64,000 nt of DNA from positions 1 through 64,000 of the forward strand of contig JAJYSM010000008.1 of assembly GCA_021793575.1 (NCBI GenBank), in the 5' to 3' direction. Numbering within the stretch: the first letter of the stretch is position 1; each line of letters starts with the position of its first letter. Below the pieces are notes generated by a model that searched no databases, was not told the origin of the DNA, and worked only from the letters and a program-made list of their open reading frames with translations. Below, one piece after another: positions 8,653-18,959 of this stretch. Source of the stretch: Pseudomonadota bacterium (GTDB lineage: Bacteria > Pseudomonadota > Gammaproteobacteria > Xanthomonadales > Rhodanobacteraceae). The translations under genes were made by a program, and so were the position numbers.

Positions 8653-9071
8653 TGTCGATGTTCTCGATTTTCAACGTGGCCGGCTCCGGCATGGCCGCCC
8701 AGTCGCTGCGGTTGAATACGGTCGCCAGCAACCTGGCCAATGCCGACAGCGTCGCCAGTACGCCCGCGGCGGCCTACCGCTCGCGCGAACCGCTGTTTGC
8801 CACGCTGCAGCAGCAGGCTGGCAGCAGCAGCGACGCTGCGGGTGCAGGCGTGCAGGTGCTCGGAGTCACCGAAAGCCAGGCCGCCATCCCGAGCCTCTAC
8901 GAGCCGGGCAACCCGCTGGCCGATGCCAGCGGCTACGTCTACGCCAGCAACGTCAATCCGGTCGACGAACTGGTCAACATGATTTCCGCCTCGCGTTCGT
9001 ATCAGAACAATGTCGAGGTGATGAACACCACCAAGCAATTGATGGTGAAAACCCTCGATATCGGCAAGTGA
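8652..9071 (+). CDS. flgC: Flagellar proximal rod protein FlgC
   Basis: The 139-residue rod subunit has the flagellar rod N-terminal motif SGMAAQSLRLNTVASNLANA and the C-terminal motif NPVDELVNMISASRSYQNNV then EVMNTTKQLM, both typical of FlgC. The ATG overlaps the flgB stop by one base. Exported by the flagellar type III apparatus without a signal peptide. Confidence 0.97.
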   Translation: MSMFSIFNVAGSGMAAQSLRLNTVASNLANADSVASTPAAAYRSREPLFATLQQQAGSSSDAAGAGVQVLGVTESQAAIPSLYEPGNPLADASGYVYASNVNPVDELVNMISASRSYQNNVEVMNTTKQLMVKTLDIGK

Positions 9072-9087
9072 CGGAGCGGAGCGCAGC

Positions 9088-9762
9088 ATGAGCATCATCA
9101 ATACCAGCAATGCGGTGCCGGCCATGGGCTCGCCGGCGGCAAGTTCCGCAGTCAACCCGGCGGCTGCCGGCAGCCTGTCCCAGGCCGACTTCCTCAAGCT
9201 GATGACAACCCAGCTGCAGTCACAGGATCCGACCAAACCGGTGGACAACTCGCAATTCGTGTCCCAGATGGCGCAGTTCAGCCAGCTGTCGGCCACGCAG
9301 AACCTGCTCACTTCGGTGAATGGATTGAGCGGTACGCTAAGTGGCTCGCTGCAGACTTCGCAAATGCTCGGTTCGTCGAACCTGGTCAATCGCCAGGTGA
9401 TGGTGCCCTCGCCGACGGTCAATTACACGGGCAGCAGCGTTACCGGCGCCGTCAATGTCGGCAATCCGGGCAACGTCAGCGTGAGCATCCTCGACGCCAC
9501 CGGCAAGGCGGTGCGCACCATCAATCTTGGCAATCAGAACAGTGGCCTTGCCCGGTTCACCTGGGACGGCAAGGACGACAACGGCCATCCGGTGGCGCAA
9601 GGCACGTACGGACTGGCTGCAGGCAGCAATGGCAGCCCCCTGAATACGTATGCCGCAGGCACCGTGACGGCTGTCGGCTACGGCGGCAGCAGCGTGGGTA
9701 CCTACCTGCAGGTGTCTGGCGTGGGCGGTGTCCCGCTGAATCAGGTGGCGCAGATTCTCTGA
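9088..9762 (+). CDS. flgD: Hook assembly scaffolding protein FlgD
   Basis: Hook cap protein. The 224-residue sequence contains the conserved FlgD N-terminal block SQADFLKLMTTQLQSQDPTK then PVDNSQFVSQMAQFSQLSA. The C-terminal part has the Tudor/Fn3-like FlgD core (SILDATGKAVRTINLG, FTWDGKDDNGHPVAQGTYGL). It lies 16 bases after flgC, before flgE, as in most flagellar operons. Confidence 0.96.
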   Translation: MSIINTSNAVPAMGSPAASSAVNPAAAGSLSQADFLKLMTTQLQSQDPTKPVDNSQFVSQMAQFSQLSATQNLLTSVNGLSGTLSGSLQTSQMLGSSNLVNRQVMVPSPTVNYTGSSVTGAVNVGNPGNVSVSILDATGKAVRTINLGNQNSGLARFTWDGKDDNGHPVAQGTYGLAAGSNGSPLNTYAAGTVTAVGYGGSSVGTYLQVSGVGGVPLNQVAQIL

Positions 9763-9802
9763 TCCACGGGTTCCACCCTTCCACTCACTCGAGGAACACA
9801 TC

Positions 9803-11020
9803 ATGGCTTTGAATACGGCACTCAGCGGAATCAATGCGGCGCAATCCGACCTCAATGTCATCTCGAACAATATCGCGAACGCCAACACGACCGGCTTCAA
9901 GGGGTCACGTGCCGAGTTCGCGGATATTTTCGCGGTTACCGGGCTCAATCTGAACTCCACCGCTACCGGCAGCGGCACGCGCCTGGAAGCTGTGGCTCAG
10001 CAGTTTGCCCAAGGGAGTATTGCAACCACTGGCAACAGCCTGGATTTGGCGCTCAGCGGCAACGGCTTTTTCACCATCAACAACGGCAACGGCATCAGCT
10101 ATACCCGCGCCGGCAATTTTCAGACCGACGCCAACAACAATGTGGTGACTCCCGGCGGTGCAAAACTGCAGGTCTATCCGCCCAACGGCATTGGCGGCTT
10201 CGATACCAGCACACTGACCAACTTGCAGCTCGCGAGCGCGCAGAGCAATGCCACCGCAACATCGCTGGTGACCATGACATCGAACCTGCCGGCGAGCGCG
10301 ACCGTGCCGGTCAACCCGTTCAGCACCACCGATGCGACCAGCTACAACGCGGCCACGCCGGTCACTGTCTATGATTCCCAAGGCGGCACGCACCAGGGCA
10401 CGGTGTACTACGTCAAGACCGCAACGAATGCCTGGAACGCAAACCTGTATGTAGATGGCAGCAGCGCCGGCACCCAGGCGATGACCTTCAATACGTCCGG
10501 CAATCTCGCTACGCCGGCCGGCGGCAACCTGGTATTTACCCCGGTCAATCTGGGCAATGGTTCCAATCCGTTGGCGCTGACAGTCAACGTGACCAACACG
10601 ACCCAGTTCGGAACCTCCTACTCAGCCGGTGCCATTACCCAGAATGGCTTTGCGGCAGGCACCTTCACCTCGATCGACATCGACAGCAAGGGTGTGGTGA
10701 CAGCGAACTACTCGAACAACCAGAGCACCAAGGTCGGCCAGCTTGCGCTGGCCAACTTTGCCAATCTGCAGGGACTGCGTCAGCTCGGCAACACCAACTG
10801 GGCGGCGAGCGGCGATTCCGGCGCCGCGGTGATGGGCACAGCGGGCAGCGGTCAGTTCGGCAGTGTGCAGTCCGGCGCGCTGGAGAGCTCCAATACCTCC
10901 GATACCACGGCGCAGCTGGTCAGCATGATCCAGGCGCAGCGCAACTACCAGGCGAATGCCCAGGTGCTTGGCACCGACAACGTCCTGGCTTCCACGCTGT
11001 TTACCGCGGTCTCCAGGTAA
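9803..11020 (+). CDS. flgE: Flagellar hook protein FlgE
   Basis: Hook subunit, 405 residues, close to the usual gammaproteobacterial length. N-terminal NTALSGINAAQSDLNVISNN then [16 protein letters not shown], and C-terminal LVSMIQAQRNYQANAQVLGT, are the coiled-coil ends shared by axial proteins. The middle is Thr/Asn/Gly/Ala rich, as expected for the exposed hook domains. An AGGAAC ribosome-binding site precedes the ATG. Confidence 0.97.
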   Translation: MALNTALSGINAAQSDLNVISNNIANANTTGFKGSRAEFADIFAVTGLNLNSTATGSGTRLEAVAQQFAQGSIATTGNSLDLALSGNGFFTINNGNGISYTRAGNFQTDANNNVVTPGGAKLQVYPPNGIGGFDTSTLTNLQLASAQSNATATSLVTMTSNLPASATVPVNPFSTTDATSYNAATPVTVYDSQGGTHQGTVYYVKTATNAWNANLYVDGSSAGTQAMTFNTSGNLATPAGGNLVFTPVNLGNGSNPLALTVNVTNTTQFGTSYSAGAITQNGFAAGTFTSIDIDSKGVVTANYSNNQSTKVGQLALANFANLQGLRQLGNTNWAASGDSGAAVMGTAGSGQFGSVQSGALESSNTSDTTAQLVSMIQAQRNYQANAQVLGTDNVLASTLFTAVSR

Positions 11021-11029
11021 TCCGCCGTC

Positions 11030-11770
11030 ATGGATCATTCTCTCTATGTGGCGATGACCGGGGCAACGCAGATCATGCTTGCCCAGGGTGCGGTCAGCAA
11101 CAATCTGGCGAATGCCTCCACGGTCGGCTTCAAGAGTGAGATGACGGCCTTCCAGAGCCTGCCTGTGCAAGGTGGCGGTCTGGCCACCCGGATCAATGCC
11201 GTGGCCCAGGGGCTTGGCCAGGATCTGGCGCAGGGCGCAACGAGAAGTACGGGTCGTTCGCTCGATGTGGCGCTGAAAGGCAGTGGCTGGATCGCCGTGC
11301 AGGCGCCCGATGGATCGGAGGGCTATACGCGCGCCGGCGATCTGCAGCTGACGGCAGACGGCCAGTTGACCGACGCCGCCGGCAATCCGGTCATGGGCAG
11401 CGCCGGTCCGATCAACCTGGCTAACAGCGCGCAGATCAGCATCGGCGACGACGGCACGATTTCCACCGTGCCGCTCGGATCCACGCCCAATTCGGTGGCG
11501 ATGGTGGATCGCATCCGGCTGGTCAATCCGGATCCGGCGCAACTGACGCAGGGCGGCGATGGACTCATGCACATGGCCAATGGCGGCCAGGCTGCGATCG
11601 ATCCCAACGTGCGCCTCACTGCAGGCGCACTGGAAAGCAGCAATGTCAACGTGTCGGGCGAGCTGGTGAAGATGATCGCCCTGTCGCGGCAGTACGACAT
11701 GCAGATCAAGTCGATCAAGAGTGGCGAGGACAACGCCGCCGCCGCCGCCAAACTTCTGCAGCTGGGCTGA
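11030..11770 (+). CDS. flgF: Flagellar proximal rod protein FlgF
   Basis: The 246-residue rod subunit begins MDHSLYVAMTGATQIMLAQG, typical of FlgF, then AVSNNLANASTVGFKSEMTA. It has the central domain motif YTRAGDLQLTADGQLTDAAG and ends with a LVKMIALSRQYDMQIKSIKS helix. It follows flgE by 9 bases and precedes its paralogue flgG. Confidence 0.96.
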   Translation: MDHSLYVAMTGATQIMLAQGAVSNNLANASTVGFKSEMTAFQSLPVQGGGLATRINAVAQGLGQDLAQGATRSTGRSLDVALKGSGWIAVQAPDGSEGYTRAGDLQLTADGQLTDAAGNPVMGSAGPINLANSAQISIGDDGTISTVPLGSTPNSVAMVDRIRLVNPDPAQLTQGGDGLMHMANGGQAAIDPNVRLTAGALESSNVNVSGELVKMIALSRQYDMQIKSIKSGEDNAAAAAKLLQLG

Positions 11771-11802
11771 CGTCCGGCGGCATCAACTCTCTGGAGTGAC
11801 AC

Positions 11803-12588
11803 ATGCTTTCTTCCCTTTGGATCGCCAAGACCGGCCTCGATGCGCAGCAGACGCGCATGGACGTCATATCCAACAACCTGGCCAATGCGAACACGACCGG
11901 CTTCAAGAGCTCACGCGCGTCGTTTCAGGATCTGATTTACCAGAACAAGGGCCAGCCCGGCGGCCAGACCACCGAACAGACCCAATCGCCATCGGGACTG
12001 ATGGTGGGTACCGGCGTGCGCGTGGTCGGCACCGAAAAGCTGTTTACCCAGGGCAACATCACGCAGACCGGCAACTCGCTGGACGTGGCGATCCAGGGCA
12101 GCGGTTTTCTGCAGGTCAGCATGCCCGACGGCACCACCGCCTATACCCGCGACGGCTCGCTGCAGACCGACGCCAACGGCCAGCTGGTGACCGCCGATGG
12201 TTATGCGATTTCGCCAGCAATCACCCTGCCGAGCAATGTGCAGAGCATCACGATCGGCAGTGACGGCACGGTATCGGCGACGACCGCCGGTTCGGCCACG
12301 GCGGTGCAGGTCGGCGCACTGCAGCTGGCGAACTTCGTCAATCCGGCCGGTTTGCAGTCGCAGGGCGGCAACCTCTACGTGGAAACCGCGTCCAGCGGCT
12401 CGCCACAAACCGGGCAACCGGGCCTGAGTGGCATGGGCACGCTGCAACAAGGATCGCTCGAGTCCTCCAATGTCAACGTGGTGGAGGAGATGGTGAACAT
12501 GATCGAGACGCAGCGTACCTACGAGATGAATTCCAAGGCGGTCAGCAGCGCTGACCAGATGCTGCAGGTTCTGACGAACAAGATATGA
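11803..12588 (+). CDS. flgG: Flagellar distal rod protein FlgG
   Basis: Distal rod subunit, 261 residues, the standard FlgG length. Signatures: [40 protein letters not shown], the [20 protein letters not shown] central block, [20 protein letters not shown] and the C-terminal [20 protein letters not shown]. It overlaps the start of flgH by 4 bases. Confidence 0.98.
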   Translation: MLSSLWIAKTGLDAQQTRMDVISNNLANANTTGFKSSRASFQDLIYQNKGQPGGQTTEQTQSPSGLMVGTGVRVVGTEKLFTQGNITQTGNSLDVAIQGSGFLQVSMPDGTTAYTRDGSLQTDANGQLVTADGYAISPAITLPSNVQSITIGSDGTVSATTAGSATAVQVGALQLANFVNPAGLQSQGGNLYVETASSGSPQTGQPGLSGMGTLQQGSLESSNVNVVEEMVNMIETQRTYEMNSKAVSSADQMLQVLTNKI

Positions 12589-13280
12589 GTATCACCATGT
12601 CATCGATCAACCCCATCCTGCGCGGGATCGTCATGGCCGGCTTGCTGGTGCTCGCCGGCTGCGCCTTGCAACCGGTGCGCGACGACTCGCACTGGGCAGC
12701 CACCGCGCCGATGCAGCAAGAGCAGGCGCCACCGGCCGACGGCTCGATCTATCACGAGGCACAGAGCATGGAGTTGTTCACCGACCCGCGTGCGCACCGG
12801 GTTGGCGACATCCTCACCATCATCCTGATGGAGAGTACCCAGGCCAGCAAGAAGGCCACCACCAGCACCAGCAAGACCGACAGCGTGGCCATCGCGGCGC
12901 CGACCATCCTCGGCCAGGCGGCTACCTTCGGCGGCAAGCCGGCAAGCATCGGTCTGAATGGCAAGAATGCGTTCGCTGGCGCCGGCACCAGCAGCCAGAG
13001 CAACCAGCTCACCGGCCAGATCACCGTCACGGTGTCGAGGCGCCTGTCCAACGGCAACCTGATGGTGCGTGGCGAAAAGTGGCTGACGATCAACCAGGGC
13101 CAGGAGCTGGTGCGCATCGCCGGCATCGTTCGTCCGCAGGATATCGGGCAAGACAACACGGTCGCCTCGACGCGCGTGGCCGATGCCCGGATCAGCTACA
13201 CCGGGCGCGGATCGCTCGCCGATGCCAACAGCCAGGGCTGGCTGGCGCGCTTTTTCAATTCCAAATGGATGCCGTTCTGA
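12585..13280 (+). CDS. flgH: Flagellar L-ring lipoprotein FlgH
   Basis: Outer-membrane L-ring subunit. The 231-residue product has a lipoprotein signal peptide with lipobox LAGC (Cys about residue 27). The body is typical FlgH: SLFTDPRA-like segment ([20 protein letters not shown]), [20 protein letters not shown], [20 protein letters not shown] and [18 protein letters not shown]. It overlaps flgG by 4 bases and touches flgI. Confidence 0.97.
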   Translation: MSITMSSINPILRGIVMAGLLVLAGCALQPVRDDSHWAATAPMQQEQAPPADGSIYHEAQSMELFTDPRAHRVGDILTIILMESTQASKKATTSTSKTDSVAIAAPTILGQAATFGGKPASIGLNGKNAFAGAGTSSQSNQLTGQITVTVSRRLSNGNLMVRGEKWLTINQGQELVRIAGIVRPQDIGQDNTVASTRVADARISYTGRGSLADANSQGWLARFFNSKWMPF

Positions 13281-14554
13281 TGAAACCACGCCGGAAGATG
13301 GAGCCGTTCCCGCACGCACGCGCCCCTGCTGGCCAGGAGGTCGCGAGCCAGAATCAGGCAAGTGCAGCGTTCCAGCCGATGCGTGCGCCGGTCGAGCGGG
13401 ACAGCGGCGCGGCGCGCCGCGCGGCACTGCGCGAGACCTTGTCGCGCTGGCGCTCGACCACCGTGGGCATGCTGGCATGCCTGATGCTGGCGCTGGCTGC
13501 CCCCGCACATGCTGACAAGATCCGCGATCTGGTCTCGGTAGGCGGTGTGCGCAGCAACCAGCTGATCGGCTATGGCCTGGTGGTGGGCCTGGACGGCAGT
13601 GGCGATCAGACCACGCAGACGCCATTCACCACGCAAAGTCTGGAAAACATGTTGCAGCAGTTCGGTATCACGGTGCCGGCGAATGCGCGCCCGCAGCTGA
13701 AAAACGCGGCGGCGGTGATCATCACCGCCGATCTGCCGCCGTTTGCCAAGCCTGGCCAGAACATCGACGTCACCGTGGCCTCGATCGGCAATGCCAAGAG
13801 CCTGCGCGGTGGTCAGTTGCTGATGTCGCCGCTGCGCGGTGCCGACGGCAATGTGTACGCGATCGCGCAGGGCAGCGTGGTGATCGGAGGCGCCAGCGCG
13901 CAGGGCAAGAGCGGCTCCAGCGTGCAGATAAACAGCACCGACGCCGGACGCATCCCGAACGGAGCCTCGGTCGAACGCAGCGTGCCGACCTCGTTCGGCA
14001 ACAGTGGAAACATGATGCTCAATCTGGATACGCCGGACTTCACCACGGCCGCGCGCATCGCGCAGGCCATCAATCATGTTTACGGTGCCGGTACGGCGGC
14101 TGCCGTGGACGGTGGCACGGTTTCGGTGCGCGGGCCGCAGGATGCGTCACAGAAGGTCGCCTGGCTCGGTGCCATCCAGAGTCTGGATGTCGATCCCGGC
14201 AGCCCGCCGGCGCGCGTGGTCATCAATTCGCGTACCGGCACGGTGGTTATCGGTTCGGACGTGCGGGTGAGTGCCGCCGCCGTCGCGCACGGCGGGATCG
14301 AAGTGACCATCAGCGAACAACCGCTGGTCAGCCAGCCGGGTCCGTTCAGCGGCGGCAAGACGGCGGTCGTGCCGAGCAGCAACGTCCAGATCAGCGAGGG
14401 CAGCGGGCACATGTTCAAGTTCGGCCCGGGCGTGAGCCTGGATACCATCGTGCGTGCGGTCAACCAGGTCGGCGCCGCGCCGAGCGACCTGATTTCGATC
14501 TTGCAGGCGCTCAAGCAGGCCGGCGCGCTGCATGCGGAACTCGTGGTGATCTGA
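13280..14554 (+). CDS. flgI: Flagellar P-ring protein FlgI
   Basis: Periplasmic P-ring subunit. The mature part from about [20 protein letters not shown], through [20 protein letters not shown] and [12 protein letters not shown], is unmistakable FlgI. A signal peptide ([16 protein letters not shown]) precedes it. The ATG at 13280 overlaps the flgH stop by one base and gives 424 residues with an unusually long polar stretch of about 60 residues before the signal peptide. An internal ATG at 13379 would give a more ordinary precursor, so the start is uncertain. FlgI needs FlgA for assembly. Confidence 0.95.
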   Translation: MKPRRKMEPFPHARAPAGQEVASQNQASAAFQPMRAPVERDSGAARRAALRETLSRWRSTTVGMLACLMLALAAPAHADKIRDLVSVGGVRSNQLIGYGLVVGLDGSGDQTTQTPFTTQSLENMLQQFGITVPANARPQLKNAAAVIITADLPPFAKPGQNIDVTVASIGNAKSLRGGQLLMSPLRGADGNVYAIAQGSVVIGGASAQGKSGSSVQINSTDAGRIPNGASVERSVPTSFGNSGNMMLNLDTPDFTTAARIAQAINHVYGAGTAAAVDGGTVSVRGPQDASQKVAWLGAIQSLDVDPGSPPARVVINSRTGTVVIGSDVRVSAAAVAHGGIEVTISEQPLVSQPGPFSGGKTAVVPSSNVQISEGSGHMFKFGPGVSLDTIVRAVNQVGAAPSDLISILQALKQAGALHAELVVI

Positions 14555-15546
14555 TGGCGATCGGCGGCGACAACGCGATTCAGAGTGTCAACACCTGGAC
14601 TGACCTGTCCGGCTTCAGCGCGCTGCGCCAGCGTGCGCAGACCGACAGCAAGGCGGCGTTGCCGATCGTCGCCAAGCAATTCGAATCCATCTTCACCCAG
14701 ATGATGCTGAAGTCGATGCGCGACGCCAACTACGGCGATCCGCTGTTTGACAGCCAGTCCGGCAATGCCTGGCAAGGGCTGTTCGATCAGCAGCTCTCGG
14801 TAACCCTCTCGGCGCAGGGCCATGGGCTCGGTATTGCCGACATGCTGGTTCGCCAGCTGGGCGGGTCGACCGCGGGCCCCGCCGTGCCCGGCCAGTCGCC
14901 CGCCACCACGGCGGCGAGCCCGTCGGCTGCCGTGCCTTCCACCGACGACTGGCAGAAGCGTCTGGGATCGGTGCTCAGTGCGGCAGGTGCGGCGGGGCAG
15001 GCCGCCTCCCGCATGATTCCCGGGGGAGCCACCTACGCCAACGCCGCGCAGTTCGTCAGCGAGCTGGCACCTTACGCATCCAAGGTTGCCCAGAAACTGG
15101 GTGTGTCGCTGCGAGCCGTGCTGGCTCAGGCCGCGCTGGAGACCCAGTGGGGCAAACACATGCCGGCACACGCGGACGGCAGCAGCAGCAACAATCTGTT
15201 CGGCATGAAGGCTGGCGCCAGTTGGGCGGGCGGGCGCGTCAACGTGCCGACGCTCGAGTTCGAGGGTGGCGTGCCGGTCAGGCGGCAGGCGCAGTTCCGC
15301 TCCTACGCCACCCCGGCAGCGTCCTTCGAGGATTTTGCGCGACTGGTTGGCGAGAATCCCCGCTATGCCGGCGCCCTTGGCAAGGGTGACGACGTGCTCG
15401 GTTTTGCGCGCGGGCTGATCAACGGCAGCTACGCCACTGACCCTGCCTACGCCACCAAGATCGCCGCCATCGCCGACAGTCCGGTCATGCGCCAGGCATT
15501 GGCGGCGCTCAAGAATGCCGTCCATTTGCCGACTACTGCAGAATGA
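14554..15546 (+). CDS. flgJ: Rod cap and peptidoglycan hydrolase FlgJ
   Basis: Bifunctional FlgJ, 330 residues. The N-terminal rod-cap domain (about 25-105) has AKQFESIFTQMMLKSMRDAN and later GLFDQQLSVTLS. A Pro/Ala linker follows. The C-terminal glucosaminidase-family domain (about 170-320) has VLAQAALETQWGKHMP, where Glu is the likely catalytic acid, then NNLFGMKAG and the FRSYATPAASFEDFARLVGE block. Full length, so it can open peptidoglycan for rod passage. ATG overlaps the flgI stop by one base. Confidence 0.96.
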   Translation: MAIGGDNAIQSVNTWTDLSGFSALRQRAQTDSKAALPIVAKQFESIFTQMMLKSMRDANYGDPLFDSQSGNAWQGLFDQQLSVTLSAQGHGLGIADMLVRQLGGSTAGPAVPGQSPATTAASPSAAVPSTDDWQKRLGSVLSAAGAAGQAASRMIPGGATYANAAQFVSELAPYASKVAQKLGVSLRAVLAQAALETQWGKHMPAHADGSSSNNLFGMKAGASWAGGRVNVPTLEFEGGVPVRRQAQFRSYATPAASFEDFARLVGENPRYAGALGKGDDVLGFARGLINGSYATDPAYATKIAAIADSPVMRQALAALKNAVHLPTTAE

Positions 15547-15564
15547 AGCGCGTAGGAATTGCCC

Positions 15565-17442
15565 ATGGCTAACATGCTCAGCACCGGCATCTCGGGCCTG
15601 AATGCCGCCCAGGTGGCGCTCAATACGGTTGGCAACAACATCAGCAACGCCAACACCGCCGGCTACAGCCGGCAGGTGGTGCAGCAATCCGAAGCCATCT
15701 CGCAATCCAATGGCCGTTACACCATCGGCACCGGTGTCGACGTGGTGGCGGTGCAGCGCGCGTACAGCCAATACCTGACCAGCGCGGTGTGGAGCAGCAA
15801 CGCCAGCCTGCAGCATGCAACCTCTTACAACAATTTGGCGAGCACGCTCAACGGCGCGCTCAGCGGAAGCGGGAACCTGCAGGGATCGCTTGACAGTTTC
15901 TATGGCGCGTTCAGCACCGTAGCCAATGCACCCGGGAGCACATCCGGTCGCCAGGCACTGCTCGGCAGCGCCAACGCGCTGGTCACCGTGTACAACACGC
16001 TGGGCCAGCAGTTGGGCAGCCAGCAGACTCAGATCAACAGCCAGATCAAAAGCACCGTCGCCAGTATCAACAGCGTCATCGGCAATATCGCGAATATCAA
16101 CCAGCAGATCCGCCAGGCCAGTGGCACGGGTCAGCCGAATGCCTTGCTCGACCAGCGCGATGCCCTGGTCAGCACGCTATCGGGCTATCTCGGCGTATCT
16201 GCCGTCACCGAGGGCGATGGCACGGTCAGCGTGTACTCGGCGAGCGGCCAGGCGCTGGTCAGCGGCAGCAACGCGTACCAGCTGTCGAGCGGCGGCACGG
16301 TCTACGATCCCGCCCGCAGCAATGTTTTCGACAGTTCGGGCAATGACATCACCAGTCGCCTGAGCGGCGGTTCGCTGGGCGCGTTGCTGGACTATCGGGG
16401 CAATGTGCTCGATTCCGTGCAGAACCAGCTGGGTCAGGCCGCCGTGGCGCTTGGGTCAAGCGTCAACGCCCAGCAGGCCAAGGGACTCGATCTCAATGGC
16501 AAGCAGGGCAGCGCCATCTTCAGCGTGCCGCAGCCAACGGTACTTCCCGCCAGCAGCAATCTGGGCAGCGCCAGCGTGGTGGCCAGCATCAGCGATGTTT
16601 CCAGGTTGACGGCGTCTGACTACACCCTCAGTTACAACGGCAGCCAATGGAAGCTGCAGACCACGGCGGGGCAGAGTGTGCCGCTCACCACCAATGCCAG
16701 TGGCAGCCTGTCGGCGGACGGACTCACGTTCAACCTGTCCGGCGCGGCGCAGGCCGGCGACAGTTACCAGATCCAGCCGACCCGCAACGCCGCCACCGGG
16801 CTGGCGCTGAGCATGACGAATCCTGCCGGGATAGCGGCAGCGGCGGCGCTCAGCGTCGCTGCGGGCAGCAGCAATACGGGGGCGGCGACGATCGGTTCGA
16901 TCAATGTGTCCGATGCCACCAATCCGGCCCTTTTGAACAATGCCACGGTAAGTTTCAGCACGCCGACGGCGTATCAGGTCACCGACGCCAGTGGCAGCGT
17001 GCTGGCAAGCGGCAGCTATGCCGCGGGACAACCCATCACGGCCAATGGCTGGAGCCTGACGCTTGCCGGCACACCGGCGGCTGGGGACACTTTCAATGTG
17101 TCGGCCAATACCAACGGCTTGAATGACAACAGCAACGCACTGAGCCTGGCGGCGCTGGCAAATGTCGGCGTGCTCAATGGCGGCACGACCTCGGTGCTGG
17201 ACAGTTTTGCCGGGCTCACCACCCAGATCGGCAATGTGGGAAGTCAGGCGGCCACCAACCTGACCACGCAGACCAGCCTCAACCATCAGGCGGTATCTGC
17301 CCAGCAGAGTCTTTCCGGTGTCAACCTGGATGAGGAAGCTGCGAACCTGGTCAAGTATCAACAGGCGTACCAGGCCTCGGCGCAGATCATCGCCGCCTCC
17401 CAGACCATCTTCAGCAGCCTGCTGACCGCCGTCCAGAGGTAA
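15565..17442 (+). CDS. flgK: Hook-filament junction protein FlgK (HAP1)
   Basis: The 625-residue protein starts MANMLSTGISGLNAAQVALN then TVGNNISNANTAGYSRQVVQ, the canonical FlgK N-terminus, and ends with EEAANLVKYQQAYQASAQII. The ATG at 15565 (AGGA 8 bases upstream) is preferred over a TTG two codons earlier. The central region holds beta-repeat segments such as LTLAGTPAAGDTF that also occur in FlgL. FlgN is its chaperone. 18 bases separate it from flgJ, so it is probably cotranscribed. Confidence 0.96.
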   Translation: MANMLSTGISGLNAAQVALNTVGNNISNANTAGYSRQVVQQSEAISQSNGRYTIGTGVDVVAVQRAYSQYLTSAVWSSNASLQHATSYNNLASTLNGALSGSGNLQGSLDSFYGAFSTVANAPGSTSGRQALLGSANALVTVYNTLGQQLGSQQTQINSQIKSTVASINSVIGNIANINQQIRQASGTGQPNALLDQRDALVSTLSGYLGVSAVTEGDGTVSVYSASGQALVSGSNAYQLSSGGTVYDPARSNVFDSSGNDITSRLSGGSLGALLDYRGNVLDSVQNQLGQAAVALGSSVNAQQAKGLDLNGKQGSAIFSVPQPTVLPASSNLGSASVVASISDVSRLTASDYTLSYNGSQWKLQTTAGQSVPLTTNASGSLSADGLTFNLSGAAQAGDSYQIQPTRNAATGLALSMTNPAGIAAAAALSVAAGSSNTGAATIGSINVSDATNPALLNNATVSFSTPTAYQVTDASGSVLASGSYAAGQPITANGWSLTLAGTPAAGDTFNVSANTNGLNDNSNALSLAALANVGVLNGGTTSVLDSFAGLTTQIGNVGSQAATNLTTQTSLNHQAVSAQQSLSGVNLDEEAANLVKYQQAYQASAQIIAASQTIFSSLLTAVQR

Positions 17443-17447
17443 TCGAC

Positions 17448-18674
17448 ATGCGCCTTTCCACCAGCTGGATGTACCAGCAGTCGCTGGGCAGCCTGCTCAA
17501 CCAGCAGAGCACCCTAGCCACGACCCAGAATCAGGTGTCCACCGGCAAGCGCATCAATGTGGCGTCGGACGACCCCGCGGGCGCGGGCCAGATCATCAGC
17601 CTGAGCCACATACTGGCTTCCAATGCGCAGTATTCCAGCAACATCGACAGTGCCAACAGCCGGCTTTCCACTGAGCAGACGGTGCTGAGTTCGGCGGGCA
17701 ACCTGCTCGACAGCGCTCGTTCGATGGCGATTCAGGGCATCAACGGCTCGCTGTCCGCCAGTGATCGTGCCGGCATGGCGACGCAACTGACACAAATGCG
17801 TGACCAGCTTGTCCAGCTTGCCAATTCCACCGACAGCAATGGCGATGCCCTTTTTGCGGGCACCAGCACCACCACCGCGCCGTTCGCGAAGAACGCGGCC
17901 GGGGTGGTGAGCTATGCCGGCAATAATGCGACGTTGATGGCATCCCTCGGCGCGGGACTGCAGATCCCCACCAGTGATGCCGGCAGCGCTGTTTTCATGG
18001 ACGTCGCATCCGGCAATGGCACGTTCACGGCCAGCGCGGGCAGCAGCAACACCGGCACGCTGGTCGTGGGCGCGAACAGCGTGAGCAATGCGGCCGCATG
18101 GAACAGCGCCAGCGCGGCAAGCGGCGGCGGTTACACCATCAGCTTCGGCGCCAATGGCAGCTGGACGGCGGCTGACGCCCACGGCAATCCGGTGCTCGAC
18201 GGCAGCGGTGTCCCGGTCGGCGGCACGTATCAGGATGGCGGCACGGTCAGCTTCAACGGCATGTCGATCACGATGAGCGGCACGCCTGCCGCAGGCGATA
18301 CCGTCGGCGTCAAGGCGGGCGGCAACCAGGACATCTTCACCACGCTGGGCAACATGATCACGGCGCTGCAGGGCAGCGGCAACGCTACCGTGCTCGCCAA
18401 CAGCCTCAACCGGCAGATCGAGTCGCTGGACCAGGCGAAGGGGGTGGTGACCAGTACCGAGGTGGCCATCGGCGGGCGCCTGAATACGCTCGGCCAGCAG
18501 AAGACCACGTACCAGGATCTCAATGTGACCTATCAAGGCGCACTTTCCGGCGTGCAGAATGTGGACGTCTATACGGCCATAAGCAATTTGTCGTCGCAGT
18601 CGGTCGCGTTGCAGGCATCGCAGCAGGTGTTTGCCAAAGTGGGTTCGATGAGCTTGTTCAACTACATCAAGTAA
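17448..18674 (+). CDS. flgL: Hook-filament junction protein FlgL (HAP3)
   Basis: The 408-residue protein starts MRLSTSWMYQQSLGSLLNQQ and has TTQNQVSTGKRINVASDDPA, the FlgL/flagellin N-terminal fold. It ends with LQASQQVFAKVGSMSLFNYI, typical of FlgL. It is longer than enterobacterial FlgL (about 317), with an inserted beta-rich region near 215-300 that contains ITMSGTPAAGDTV, matching a segment in FlgK. Starts 5 bases after flgK. Confidence 0.95.
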   Translation: MRLSTSWMYQQSLGSLLNQQSTLATTQNQVSTGKRINVASDDPAGAGQIISLSHILASNAQYSSNIDSANSRLSTEQTVLSSAGNLLDSARSMAIQGINGSLSASDRAGMATQLTQMRDQLVQLANSTDSNGDALFAGTSTTTAPFAKNAAGVVSYAGNNATLMASLGAGLQIPTSDAGSAVFMDVASGNGTFTASAGSSNTGTLVVGANSVSNAAAWNSASAASGGGYTISFGANGSWTAADAHGNPVLDGSGVPVGGTYQDGGTVSFNGMSITMSGTPAAGDTVGVKAGGNQDIFTTLGNMITALQGSGNATVLANSLNRQIESLDQAKGVVTSTEVAIGGRLNTLGQQKTTYQDLNVTYQGALSGVQNVDVYTAISNLSSQSVALQASQQVFAKVGSMSLFNYIK

Positions 18675-18834
18675 AGCGGTCACTGATGACGATGACGCCG
18701 GTGCCAAACCTGCATCCAGTGGGCCGATCGCGGAGCGGGCCCGGGTCGGAGCCGGGCGGATCCTGCGGCGGGCATGAAACGGGAGTCCGCAGTCTTTCCT
18801 AACGGCAACGTCGAAAAAAAGCCATAGCCAGCGC

Positions 18835-18861
18835 TCAAGTATTTTCAGCCGGCGCCGAAAA
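18835..18861 (+). promoter_or_regulatory. Sigma28 (FliA) promoter of fliC
   Basis: Reads TCAA-N15-GCCGAAAA. The -10 ends about 98 bases before the fliC ATG, giving a leader of about 90 bases that contains AGGAGA just before the start codon. The rest of the 285-base flgL-fliC spacer holds no gene. Confidence 0.8.
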
Positions 18862-18959
18862 ACTCTTTGAGGCGGATGGCTTTCCTGCAATGGAACCTTG
18901 CCGCCGGGATGCAGAAAGTCCAAACAATCCGGCAATCGGTTTCCTTTGAGGAGATACCC

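Noticed and set aside
13079-13279. Upstream extension of the flgI frame
   Set aside because: It lies wholly inside flgH; FlgI family similarity and a signal peptide begin well after 13280.
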